Origin: a bacterium
GTDB lineage: Bacteria; Krumholzibacteriota; Krumholzibacteriia; LZORAL124-64-63
Assembly: GCA_018814885.1 (NCBI GenBank)
Contig: JAHIYU010000126.1
Coordinates: 1 to 51,553, forward strand
DNA: 51,553 bases
Direction: 5' to 3'
Made by a program: the position numbers and the translations under genes. Numbering within the stretch: position 1 is the first letter of the stretch; the number at the start of each line of letters is the position of its first letter. Of this stretch, positions 37,486-45,865 are shown piece after piece. Under the pieces are notes generated by a model that was not told where the DNA came from, did no database searches, and saw only the letters and a list, made by a program, of their open reading frames with translations.

Positions 37486-38937
37486 TCAGAGGTAACCCAG
37501 CGCCTTGAGCTGCTGGCGGACCTTGGCCGGGATCTCCGATTCCGGGGGCGCCGCATCCTGTGCGCCGGGTCGACCGGCCAGGCGCGCCGCCGCCTCGCTC
37601 AACGCTGAGGCGGTCGCGCCCTCCAGCGGCAGCGGTTCGAGTTCCCCGGGATCGCGCGCGATGTGGTAGAGGGCGGGCCAGCACTCCAGGCTGTTGTCCA
37701 CCTGAGAGGGCCTGGCCCTATCCAGCGTATCGCCTTCTGCGGATACGGGTCCCTGTACGACGATCGACCACCCGCCGGCGCGCAGCGACACGTAATGGCG
37801 CGACTCGCAGAGACCCAGCAGCGTCTCTTCGCCGTCGATCTCCACCGTGCGGCGGTCGCGCGCCTCCGCGTCCGTCGCGTTCACGGGACGCCCGATCAGC
37901 TCGGGCAGCAGCGAGAAGCCGTCGATGCAGCTACCTGGCTCCACGCCGGCGGCGTCCAGCACCGTGGGCATGATGTCCAGGAAGCTGACCTCGTCCTCGA
38001 CGACCTTGCCGGCGAAAGCGGGAAAGACCGTGCGGGGCAGCCGTACGATCAAGGGCACGTCCGTGAGCGGGGCCCCGAGCAACTCGTTGCCGTGACCCCA
38101 GATTCCGTGCTCGTAGAACGCCTCGCCGTGGTCGCTGGCGACGATCAACAGCATGTTGTCGGCAAGCCCGGACGCGTCGAGCCGGTCGAGAAATCCGCCC
38201 AGCAGGTCGTCGGTGTAGAGGATGCCGGCGTCGTAGCGGCCCACGATCTCGGCGGCGATCTCCGGTGCGGCGTCGTCCCTGTATTTCACATAATCCTGGA
38301 CGCTGCCCGCGACCTTGGTGTCGCGGTAACCCAGTATCTTCTCCACGTAGTCGTCGGGCGGCGAGAAGGGCATGTGGATCTCGTAGGTGTGCAGGAACAG
38401 GAACACATCCTCGTCGGCGTGGTCGGTGAGCCAGTCCTCGCCTCGCTCCAGGATCCCCGCCCACTGGTCGTAGATCTTCGGCGAGGTCCAGTAGGTGTCG
38501 AAACCGCGGTCTAGGGCGAACCGGCTCGCCATGTAGAAGCCGCCGGTGAAGGCGGCGGTGGCGAATCCGGCTTCTTGCAGGGACTCGGCCAGGAACGGGG
38601 TTCCCTGGGGGACGACCTGGCTTGCCTTGCGTACGCCGTGTCCTCGCGTATACAGCCCCGTGAACAGCGAGGCGTGCGAGGGCAGAGTCCAGTTGTGGGG
38701 AGCGGTCGCCCGCGCGAAGCGGACGCTCTCTTCGCACAACGCGTCCAGACGCGGACTGGTGGTCCTGTCGTACCCGTAGCAGCCGAGATGGTCCGCCCGC
38801 AGGCAGTCCAGGGAGACGACCACGACGCGCCTGGGCCCGGGGCCGAACACCGGGCCGAGGTACCCCGGTTCGGGCCGGGGTCTGGCGCATTGCAGGGTGG
38901 TCAGCGCGAGCAGGAAGACGATCGTGTATCTGCGCAT
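37486..38937 (-). CDS. Sulfatase/alkaline-phosphatase superfamily exported hydrolase (copy 2)
   Basis: 483 residues, exactly the length of the neighbouring copy at 35931. The two share the signal region almost identically (RRYTIVFLLALTTLQCARP), metal motifs (SLDCLRADHLGCYGY, ASDHGEAFYEHG), and the Thr-containing active-site segment WTLPSHASLFTGLY. They differ most in the middle (about residues 125-240: SRFALDRGFDTYWTSPKIYD, then DYVEKILGYRDTKVAGSV), the region that usually shapes substrate choice in this superfamily. This suggests duplication followed by specialisation. The leader with its terminator is repeated in front of both. The upstream neighbour on the same strand is the Tricorn-like protease. 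Confidence 0.88.
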   Translation of the reverse strand: MRRYTIVFLLALTTLQCARPRPEPGYLGPVFGPGPRRVVVVSLDCLRADHLGCYGYDRTTSPRLDALCEESVRFARATAPHNWTLPSHASLFTGLYTRGHGVRKASQVVPQGTPFLAESLQEAGFATAAFTGGFYMASRFALDRGFDTYWTSPKIYDQWAGILERGEDWLTDHADEDVFLFLHTYEIHMPFSPPDDYVEKILGYRDTKVAGSVQDYVKYRDDAAPEIAAEIVGRYDAGILYTDDLLGGFLDRLDASGLADNMLLIVASDHGEAFYEHGIWGHGNELLGAPLTDVPLIVRLPRTVFPAFAGKVVEDEVSFLDIMPTVLDAAGVEPGSCIDGFSLLPELIGRPVNATDAEARDRRTVEIDGEETLLGLCESRHYVSLRAGGWSIVVQGPVSAEGDTLDRARPSQVDNSLECWPALYHIARDPGELEPLPLEGATASALSEAAARLAGRPGAQDAAPPESEIPAKVRQQLKALGYL

Positions 38938-39031
38938 GTCGTTCTCCGGTGGACGTCGGAAGCGGTAAAAAAAGGGGGGCGCCGAAGCACCCCCCGAATG
39001 GTAAGCCCTGCCGTTCGATTTGTCATCTGCC
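38796..39031 (-). repeat. 236-bp direct repeat, copy B (sulfatase copy 2 leader and 5' coding end)
   Basis: The counterpart of 37241-37476. It ends 10 bp before the stop codon of the Tricorn-like gene, so the duplication breakpoint lies just outside that gene. Confidence 0.95.
38967..38995 (-). terminator. Strong intrinsic terminator, 30 nt upstream of sulfatase copy 2
   Basis: Base-for-base the same hairpin and seven-T tail as at 37412-37440. It follows the Tricorn-like gene by 46 nt and precedes the sulfatase ATG by 29 nt. Confidence 0.93.
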
Positions 39032-39040
39032 AGCCGCTCG

Positions 39041-42000
39041 CTAGCGGTCCCGCGGGTAACGCGGCGCGTCGGGCAGCTTCTCGCGCTGCTTCAGCTCCTG
39101 CAGGATCACGTCCACGGCTTTTTCCAGCTGCGGATCGCGCCCCTGGATCACTAGGTGGGGCAGGTTGTCCACCTCGATGTCCGGGTCCACGCCGTGGTTT
39201 TCCACGTCCCATTCGCCATCGAGGTCGTAGAGGCCGAACTCGGGAAAGGTCACGTGTCCGCCGCCCATCAGGCCGACGTAGGTGGCATATCCCACCAGTC
39301 CGCCCCAGGTGCGCATGCCGACCACCTTGCCGATCTCCCAGCGCTTGAAGTAGTAGGGCAGGGCGTCGCCGCCGGAGCCCGCGTGGGCGTTGCTGACCAT
39401 GACCATCGGGCCGTTGAAGGCCGTGTCGGGCGTGCGCCAGTTCTGGCCGTGCCGGGGCTTCCACATGTTGAGGAACTTCTGGTTCAGGACGTTGAGGAAG
39501 AAGTCGGGGATGAAACCGCCCCCGTTGTAACGCTCGTCGATGACCAGGCCCTCCATGCGGGTCTGCGGGTAATAGGCCTGGGCGAAGGCCTGCGCGCCGT
39601 CGAAAGCCGTGTCGGGCAGGTGCAGGTAGCCGACCCGGTTGTCGGTCATCTCGGCGACGAGGCGGCGATTGCGTTCCACCCACCTCACGTAGCGCAGGGG
39701 AACGTCCGCATCGATGGGCCGGACGACGACCTCGCGTGTCTCGCCGTCGGGCGCCGCGGCCACGGTCAGGGCGACCTGTTTGTCGACCTTGCCCTCGAAC
39801 AGGGCGTAGGGGTTCCCGGGCGGGGCCAGGTCCACGCCGTCGACCGCCAGCAGGTAGTCGCCCTCGTCGATGTCGAGACCGGGGCCGAAGAGCGGTGTGC
39901 GCTGGTTCTTGTTCCAGTCCCGCTCGGTGAGGATGCCGGTCAGCCGGTAGCGCCCGGCGGCGGCATCGAGCTCGAAGTCGCAGCCGAGCAGGCCGACCCC
40001 CACCCGCTCGGGCGTCGGACGGTCTCCGCCGGGGCGCACGTACGCGTGCCCGGCGCCCAGTTCGGCGATCAGCTCCCCGAGCACGTAGTCCAGGTCGCGC
40101 CGGTCGGTGATGTAGGGGACCAGCTGGCCGTAGCGGTCGCGCATGGCCTGCCAGTCGACGCCGTGCAGGCCCGGATCGTAGAAGAAGTCACCCTCGAGGC
40201 GCCAGGCGTCGACGAAGTTCTGCCGCCACTCGGCGCGCGGTTCGACTCTGGCGCGCATCTCCGCGATCCGCAGCGGCTTGTCCGAGGGCTTCTGATCCGC
40301 GGCGGCGTCGACGAGGCCGTAGGAATCTTTGCTGGCGTAGAGGATCTTCTGGCCGTCGGCGGACAGATCGAAACCGTCGGCGTTGTCCAGCACCGTCTTG
40401 GCCTCGCGCTCCTCCATGTCGAAGAGCATGATGGCGGAATCTTCGGCCCCGGCGCGGCGGGACATGTAGTACAGCTTGTCGGCGGCGCATTCCAGTCCCC
40501 AGTAGCGTCCGGGCTCCACGTCCAGGGCGACCAGGCGGGCGCCGAGGCCCTCCAGGTCGATCACGGTGGCCTTGTCCTGCGAGTCGTCCTCGCCTTCCTC
40601 CTCGTCCTCGTCATCGCCCTCCTCGGCGTCCTCCTTCTCTTCATCATCCTTCTCTTCATCATCCTGGTCGACGGAGACCTCGTCGCTCTCGAAGGGGAAG
40701 GGGCGCTCGGCGTCGGCCTGCAGCGTCACCAGGTAGAGGCCCTGGGTGTCCGTCCAGAAGGGCGTGCGGTCGAAACCGGCGAAGCGGGGATTGAAGATGC
40801 GCTGCGAGGTGAAGAACAGGTACTTGCCCTCGCGGTCGAAGGCCGGCGCGTCCTCGTCCGTGAAGGAGCTGGTCACGCGCGTGGTCTCGCCCTTTTCCGT
40901 GTCGTGCAGGAAGATCGAACGGAAACCGTTGGCCTCCTGCTCGGCGTAGGCCACCCAGCGGCTGTCGGGGCTCCAGGACGCGTCGAAGGTGCGTCGCGCG
41001 TTGCCCTGGCTGATGTGGTGCTGCTCGCCGCCCTCGGCATCGACCCAGCGCAGGTTCATCTCGGCGTCGTAGGTGAGGATCTTCTCGCTGTCGGGCGACC
41101 ACAGCAGGCCGAAGTAGTAGGTCTCGTTGCCCTTGGTGAGCCGCTTCTCCTCGCCGGTGCCGTCGCCGGGCCTGACGTGGAGCTCGTATTCGCCGCCGCG
41201 GTCGCTGTAGTAGGCGACGAGCTTGCCGTCCGGCGACCAGGCCGGCCGGATCTCGTTGATCCCGGGCGTGGACGTGAGGTTGCGCACCTCGCCCTTCTCC
41301 GCCGGCACGGTGAAGATGTCGCCGTGCGCCGAGAAGACGACGCGCTTGGCGTCGGGCCCCGGTGCCGAGTCCGTGATGTGGTCGGAGACGCTCGCCCAGT
41401 GGGGCCGCGTGAGGAAGCGGTCGTCGTTGAGCTCGACCTTGACGCGACGGGATTTCTCGGTGGCCAGATCCAGCACCCACAGCCAGCCGCCGTTCTCGTA
41501 GACGATGCTGTCGGGCCCCAGGCTCGGGTTCTTGACGTCGTACTCCTTGTGCCTGGTGACCTGACGGAACGCGCCGGTGGGCACGTCGTAGGCCCAGATC
41601 TGCAGCTTGTCGGTCCGGTCGCTGGTGAAGTAGATGGTGTCGCCGTGCCACATGGGGAAGTTCTCGGTGCCGGGCCAGTCGGTGACCTGCAGCGTGTTGT
41701 CGGCCGCGAAGTCGTAGATCCAGATGTTCTGGGCCATGCCGCCCTTGTAGCGCTTCCAGGTACGCTGCTCGCGCGTGATGCGGTTGTAGGCCAGCCGCTT
41801 GCCGTCGGGCGACCAGCTGGACAGGCCGCCCGACGGCAGGATCATCTCGGTGGGCAGGCCGCCCTCGAGCGGCACCGTCCACAGCTGCTGCTCGCGCATG
41901 TGGAACGAGGAGCGCGAGGTCTGGAAGCGGACGGACTTCCCGTCGGGCTCCCAGTCGATCACGCGGTCATGGAGCGGGTGCCAGGTGAGGCGCCGAGGTT

Positions 42001-42307
42001 CGCCGCCCCCGGCGGGCACCACGTAGACATCGTTGTTGCCGTCGTAGTCGCCGGAGAAGGCGATCCACCGGCCGTCGGGCGAGAACTTGGGCTGCGACTC
42101 GAAACCGACGTGACTGGTGAGGCGCCGCGCGTTTCCGCCCGCCGCCGGCACGGTCCACAGGTCTCCGCCCTGGACGAAGACGACGGTGTCGCCGTGGATG
42201 TCGGGATTGCGCAGCAGGCGCATGTCGGTGGGATCGAAGTCGGAGGCTGCGGCCGATCCGGCGATGAGTAGGACCGTCATCAGCAATAGCCAGTTGCGAA
42301 GAACCAT
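39041..42307 (-). CDS. Exported Tricorn-like protease (beta-propellers, PDZ, S41 peptidase)
   Basis: 1,088 residues from the ATG at 42307, preceded by GAGGAGAC, with a signal peptide (WLLLMTVLLIAGSAAA). Residues about 30-530 are WD40/TolB-type propeller blades (QPKFSPDGRWIAFSGD, PAWSPDGKLVAYYSDRGG). Residues about 541-580 are an Asp/Glu-rich insertion. The C-terminal half has the C1 domain, a PDZ domain and the S41-type core. The catalytic set matches Tricorn numbering closely: His in GAGHAYVRPG (about 752), Ser in NAHAGSGGDALPY (about 974), Glu in VENHGVDPDIEV (about 1034). Tricorn enzymes degrade peptides; the signal peptide places this one outside the cytosol. It is the first gene of the minus-strand run ending at mscS. 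Confidence 0.94.
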   Translation of the reverse strand: MVLRNWLLLMTVLLIAGSAAASDFDPTDMRLLRNPDIHGDTVVFVQGGDLWTVPAAGGNARRLTSHVGFESQPKFSPDGRWIAFSGDYDGNNDVYVVPAGGGEPRRLTWHPLHDRVIDWEPDGKSVRFQTSRSSFHMREQQLWTVPLEGGLPTEMILPSGGLSSWSPDGKRLAYNRITREQRTWKRYKGGMAQNIWIYDFAADNTLQVTDWPGTENFPMWHGDTIYFTSDRTDKLQIWAYDVPTGAFRQVTRHKEYDVKNPSLGPDSIVYENGGWLWVLDLATEKSRRVKVELNDDRFLTRPHWASVSDHITDSAPGPDAKRVVFSAHGDIFTVPAEKGEVRNLTSTPGINEIRPAWSPDGKLVAYYSDRGGEYELHVRPGDGTGEEKRLTKGNETYYFGLLWSPDSEKILTYDAEMNLRWVDAEGGEQHHISQGNARRTFDASWSPDSRWVAYAEQEANGFRSIFLHDTEKGETTRVTSSFTDEDAPAFDREGKYLFFTSQRIFNPRFAGFDRTPFWTDTQGLYLVTLQADAERPFPFESDEVSVDQDDEEKDDEEKEDAEEGDDEDEEEGEDDSQDKATVIDLEGLGARLVALDVEPGRYWGLECAADKLYYMSRRAGAEDSAIMLFDMEEREAKTVLDNADGFDLSADGQKILYASKDSYGLVDAAADQKPSDKPLRIAEMRARVEPRAEWRQNFVDAWRLEGDFFYDPGLHGVDWQAMRDRYGQLVPYITDRRDLDYVLGELIAELGAGHAYVRPGGDRPTPERVGVGLLGCDFELDAAAGRYRLTGILTERDWNKNQRTPLFGPGLDIDEGDYLLAVDGVDLAPPGNPYALFEGKVDKQVALTVAAAPDGETREVVVRPIDADVPLRYVRWVERNRRLVAEMTDNRVGYLHLPDTAFDGAQAFAQAYYPQTRMEGLVIDERYNGGGFIPDFFLNVLNQKFLNMWKPRHGQNWRTPDTAFNGPMVMVSNAHAGSGGDALPYYFKRWEIGKVVGMRTWGGLVGYATYVGLMGGGHVTFPEFGLYDLDGEWDVENHGVDPDIEVDNLPHLVIQGRDPQLEKAVDVILQELKQREKLPDAPRYPRDR

Positions 42308-42410
42308 GACGTCTCCTCGGATGTGCGGTTGATGTGTAACGTGCCGGAAATACACGACGTACAGCGAAGCGGATTGTTTCATCCTCGCCCGGCGTCCGGA
42401 ACGGCCTTCT

Positions 42411-43580
42411 TCACCGCTTGAAGAGCCTGTCCCAGAACCCGCCCTTCTCGACGTCTTCCGACACCATGAGATCGACGGCGCCGAGGTCGTGCCCGTCCAG
42501 CTCGGCGACGGCGCGTCCCACGACCTCGCCCGCGGGCAGCGGCGCCTCGATCCTGTCGGGCAGCTCGTAGCGGAACACGACCTCGTCGCTACGGTCCCTG
42601 GGCACGCCCACGACGAGCGGCTCCGCGAAGGCCAGGGGCGCACGCTGCCACCTGCCGCCCTTGACGGCGACGGTCTCGGCGCACACGCCGCCGGCCGCGG
42701 CCACCAGCGTGAGCTTGGTGTAGGTGTCGAAGCCGCGGGCCAACAGGCGCGTGGTCTCCAGGCCGCGGTTCTCGTCGGTGGAGGCGCCCATCACGACCGA
42801 GATCAGCCTCACGCCCTTCTGGGTGGCGGCGGCGGTCAGGCAGTAGCCGGCCTGGCTGTGGAAACCGGTCTTGATGCCCTCGAGGCCGCGGAAATTGCCT
42901 ACCAGCGGATTGGGGTTGGTCAGGATGAATCGGCCGTCGCGGAAGGGCACCTGGTCGCTGACCGCCCAGGCCAGCGCCTCGGGATGCGTGCTGAGTTCGC
43001 GGCCGAGCAGCGCCATGTCGTAGGCCGAGGAGAGGTCCGCCTCCTGGCGCCATCCCGGAGGCAGGCCGTGCACGAAGTGGAATCTCGTATCGTGCATGCC
43101 CAGGGCCCGTGCGCGGCTGTTCATCAGATCGACGAACGCCTCCACGCTGCCGGCCACGTGCTCCGCCAGGGCGACCGCGGCGTCGTTGGCGGAGTGGATT
43201 GACAGCGCCAACAGCAGCTCGTGGACGGTGAATGACTCGCCCTGCTTGAGGTAGACCTGCGAGCCGCCCATCTTGCTGGCCTTGGCCGAGACGAGCACCT
43301 GATCGTCGCTGCCGATTTCACCCTCGGCCTCCAGCTCGAGCACGATCAGCTCGGTCATCATCTTCACCATCGACGCCGGCGGCAGCGGCTCGTGCTCGTT
43401 CTCGGCGAAGAGCACTTCGCCGGTGCGCGCGTCCATCAGCACGGCGGCCGCGTAGTCGCCCGTGACGGCTTCCGCGCCGGCGGCCGCCGGCGCGAGCAGG
43501 CCCGCGAGAACGAGGAACAGGATCGGCGCGAACATCGGCATGGTGCCGAACGTAAAGTCAGGGGCATCCGTGCGGAACAT
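42411..43580 (-). CDS. D-alanyl-D-alanine carboxypeptidase, PBP5/6 type (S11)
   Basis: 389 residues from the ATG at 43580 (AAAGGA upstream). Hydrophobic export signal at residues 15-36. The penicillin-binding catalytic motifs are complete: SMVK at 70-73, SAN at 130-132, KTG at 237-239 (GIKTGFHSQAGYCLTA). The C-terminal beta domain ends with EKGGFWDRLFKR, an amphipathic tail of the kind that anchors PBP5-type enzymes to the outer face of the inner membrane. It trims the terminal D-Ala from peptidoglycan pentapeptides. It has a good promoter at 43639-43666 and follows divergently from the TPR lipoprotein gene. I cannot tell which dac paralogue it corresponds to. Confidence 0.95.
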   Translation of the reverse strand: MFRTDAPDFTFGTMPMFAPILFLVLAGLLAPAAAGAEAVTGDYAAAVLMDARTGEVLFAENEHEPLPPASMVKMMTELIVLELEAEGEIGSDDQVLVSAKASKMGGSQVYLKQGESFTVHELLLALSIHSANDAAVALAEHVAGSVEAFVDLMNSRARALGMHDTRFHFVHGLPPGWRQEADLSSAYDMALLGRELSTHPEALAWAVSDQVPFRDGRFILTNPNPLVGNFRGLEGIKTGFHSQAGYCLTAAATQKGVRLISVVMGASTDENRGLETTRLLARGFDTYTKLTLVAAAGGVCAETVAVKGGRWQRAPLAFAEPLVVGVPRDRSDEVVFRYELPDRIEAPLPAGEVVGRAVAELDGHDLGAVDLMVSEDVEKGGFWDRLFKR

Positions 43581-43638
43581 GAGGCATCCTTTGCGTTGCG
43601 GGATGGCGCGTCGGGCGGAAGCGGGCCGGTCAGCGGAA

Positions 43639-43666
43639 CTTATCGCCGCCCCCGCCCGGCTGTCAA
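43639..43666 (-). promoter_or_regulatory. Candidate promoter of the D,D-carboxypeptidase gene
   Basis: On the minus strand, a perfect TTGACA (43666-43661), 16 nt, then GATAAG (43644-43639). The predicted start lies about 50 nt before the ATG at 43580. Confidence 0.55.
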
Positions 43667-43757
43667 GGCGACCCTGCCGTCTGCGCGCGCCGGACGTCGG
43701 AGTTTCCTGCTTGTTCCGCGGCGCATGGCGAGTTTCAATGGCCGGGGAGACCGAGAC

Positions 43758-45311
43758 ATGCGACTTGCGATACTGCTGGCCGGACTGATCGCCGCCGCGG
43801 CGCTCCCGCTCGCCGCGGGCTGCGGCGGCCGGGCCGTTCCTCATGCCAGGTATACCGACGTCTGGGTCAGCGAATCGCCAGACGATTCGCTCGGCCTCGC
43901 CGCTTTCCTGAAGCTGCCGCCCACAGTGGCCGCGTCCCGCCGTGTGCGGGCCGGGCATTTCCTGGTCAGGGCCTCCCGCGCCCCCGACACGATCCGACGC
44001 CTCCGCTGCCTGTCCACCGCGGCCGGTCTGGCGCCGGACGATCCCGCCACCTGGATGGACCTGTCCGAGGAGACCTCGCGCCTCGGCAACAAGCTGCTGG
44101 CCCTGGATCAGCTGGACGCGGCCGAGGCCGCCATCATGTTGCTCGACGCGGAGGACCGGCGCGCCCTGCGCCTGCGTACGGCGGTGGCGCGGGCCTGGAT
44201 CTCCCGCGACCGCGCCAAGTGGGTCGACGCCCACGCTTGGGCCGACAGCGCCGCACGCTATTCTCCCGCGGAGCGCGAGATCGTGATGCTGCTGGGGTTG
44301 ACACGCGCCAGCCACGGCGATCTGCGCGGCGCTTTCAACATCTCCCGCGATATCGAACGCAAACACTTCTTCCACTTCGAGTGGCGCTGGATGCGTGGCA
44401 TGGCGGAACTGGCCCGCGGCAACGCCGGCAACGCCTACCACTGGCTGCACGACGCGCGACCCGACGGCGACTACGCCGCCCGCTTCTACCGCGACCTGGC
44501 CATGGTCTGCGAGCGGATAGGCAAAATAGTCGAAGCCAGGCGCTTCCACGGCTACGGCTTCACGGCCCTGGGCCTGGAACCGGACGTCTGTCCGGAGCCG
44601 CGGGACGTGACGATCGGCTACGAGGTGGGCAAGGCATTGCGGGTGCCCGTCTGGACGAGCCTCGGCCGCTACTACGCGGCGGGCTCGCTCTACGGTGCCA
44701 CTGTAGCCGCCGTCGACAGCTTCTACGCCGCCGCCGACGCGGCCGGCCGACATCTCTGGGCCGACCAGGCAGAGGACCTGTTGAGCATCTGCATCCGGCA
44801 GGATCTCGAGGAAGGGTATTGCCGCCGGCAGCGGGGACGGATCTTCGCCGCGATGGGTCTGGCGGAGCTGGCCCTGGAGGATATGCGCCGCGTGGTGGCC
44901 GCGCTCGAGGGCGAGGGGTGGATCGATCCGTCCGACCTCGCACTGTACGGGCATCTACTCAATACCCAGGGCGCCTATCAACAGGCGCTGCCCTACCTGC
45001 GCAAGGCCGTCGACGCTCAGCCCGACCTGGCGCAGGGCTGGAGCGCCCTGGGCTACGCCCTGTTGATGACGGCGCAGGGCGCGGCCGGGGAGCGGGCTCT
45101 CGACCGCGCGCTCGTCCTGGACCCGGATCTGCCCGAAGCCTGGTACAACCGCGGCCTCGCACACTTCCACGCCCACCGCTGGGGTGCGGCGGCGAGCGAC
45201 TTCGAGCGCGCGCTGGACCTGGCGCCCGGCAATCGGGACGAGATCCTGCCGCTGCTGCAGCAGTCGCGGGGACGGGCGCGGCGGGCGGAGCGGGACGAAG
45301 GCTGGGAATGA
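43758..45311 (+). CDS. TPR-repeat lipoprotein
   Basis: 517 residues from the ATG at 43758. Signal peptide with lipobox LPLAAGC, so probably a membrane-anchored lipoprotein. The rest is alpha-helical. Clear TPR units lie at the C-terminal end (ALYGHLLNTQGAYQQALPYL, GWSALGYALLMTAQGAAGERA, AWYNRGLAHFHAHRWGAAAS) and weaker ones occur throughout (MRGMAELARGNAGNAYHWLH). Such proteins scaffold envelope complexes; no catalytic motif is visible. It is divergent from the D,D-carboxypeptidase gene, with which it shares a 177-bp control region. A decayed gene follows 27 bp downstream on the same strand. Confidence 0.82.
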   Translation: MRLAILLAGLIAAAALPLAAGCGGRAVPHARYTDVWVSESPDDSLGLAAFLKLPPTVAASRRVRAGHFLVRASRAPDTIRRLRCLSTAAGLAPDDPATWMDLSEETSRLGNKLLALDQLDAAEAAIMLLDAEDRRALRLRTAVARAWISRDRAKWVDAHAWADSAARYSPAEREIVMLLGLTRASHGDLRGAFNISRDIERKHFFHFEWRWMRGMAELARGNAGNAYHWLHDARPDGDYAARFYRDLAMVCERIGKIVEARRFHGYGFTALGLEPDVCPEPRDVTIGYEVGKALRVPVWTSLGRYYAAGSLYGATVAAVDSFYAAADAAGRHLWADQAEDLLSICIRQDLEEGYCRRQRGRIFAAMGLAELALEDMRRVVAALEGEGWIDPSDLALYGHLLNTQGAYQQALPYLRKAVDAQPDLAQGWSALGYALLMTAQGAAGERALDRALVLDPDLPEAWYNRGLAHFHAHRWGAAASDFERALDLAPGNRDEILPLLQQSRGRARRAERDEGWE

Positions 45312-45338
45312 AGCGAATGACAGTGACGAGAGATCGAG

Positions 45339-45811
45339 GTGGATATTTATAAGCACGCAATCGCGGCATGTCTGCTCATGGTCCACGCACCGTTGTTCAC
45401 CTGCTTGGCCGATGATACGGCGCTGGTCGGCCCTGACGGTATGCATGGGCTTCCCCGAAGAGTCCTGGGGCACGAGCCGCGATGCGCCCTTTCTCACCTT
45501 CTGCTCGTACGTGGACGGTGTGGAGACCGTCGCCGTGAGGGAGCCGGGCGAACAGGTGGGTCCGGCGCCAGCTGGGCCGGCACTATCGGCGTCGCCGAGA
45601 TCGTGGTCACCCTGGCGGGGGCGGAGGGTGTCGTCGAACAGACCTGTCCGCAGCCAGAGCCTCTGGAGGCGACAGGCGACGCTTATCGATGGCTCTTCAG
45701 GAATTTCACGCCCGGCCACGCGCGCAGTCCCCACGGAATCAGCATCTCATGGCTGCCCGAGGATAGATCGTCCGGGTCCACGCTCGCGATGACTCTGATC
45801 CGATCCGGGAC
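45339..45811 (+). pseudogene. Decayed secreted-protein gene with at least two frameshifts
   Basis: No intact frame covers this stretch, but three segments read as protein. First, from a GTG at 45339: a signal-like start (HAIAACLLMVHAPLFTCLA). Then, shifted by one frame (about 45439-45575): FPEESWGTSRDAPFLTF and YVDGVETVAVREPGEQV, with the high GC third positions of real genes here. Then, back in the first frame (from about 45580): AGTIGVAEIVVTLAGAEGVV and RWLFRNFTPGHARSPHG. The boundaries and the C-terminal end are uncertain. It could be a recently broken gene or carry sequencing errors. No family is recognised. It lies between the TPR lipoprotein gene and the convergent rocD. Confidence 0.4.
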
Positions 45812-45843
45812 GATAACCCGGACCGTCATCGGTCCGGGTTATC
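45812..45843. terminator. Long hairpin between rocD and the decayed gene
   Basis: Perfect 14-bp stem GATAACCCGGACCG (45812-45825) with CGGTCCGGGTTATC (45830-45843) and a TCAT loop, 22 bp past the rocD stop. No T run follows on either strand, but the strength and position fit a shared 3'-end structure. Confidence 0.6.
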
Positions 45844-45865
45844 TCGTCAACGAGCGGTCCCCGGC

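Noticed and set aside
39155..42271. 1,038-codon plus-strand open frame
   Set aside because: Antisense shadow of the Tricorn-like protease, whose catalytic residues are all in place on the other strand.
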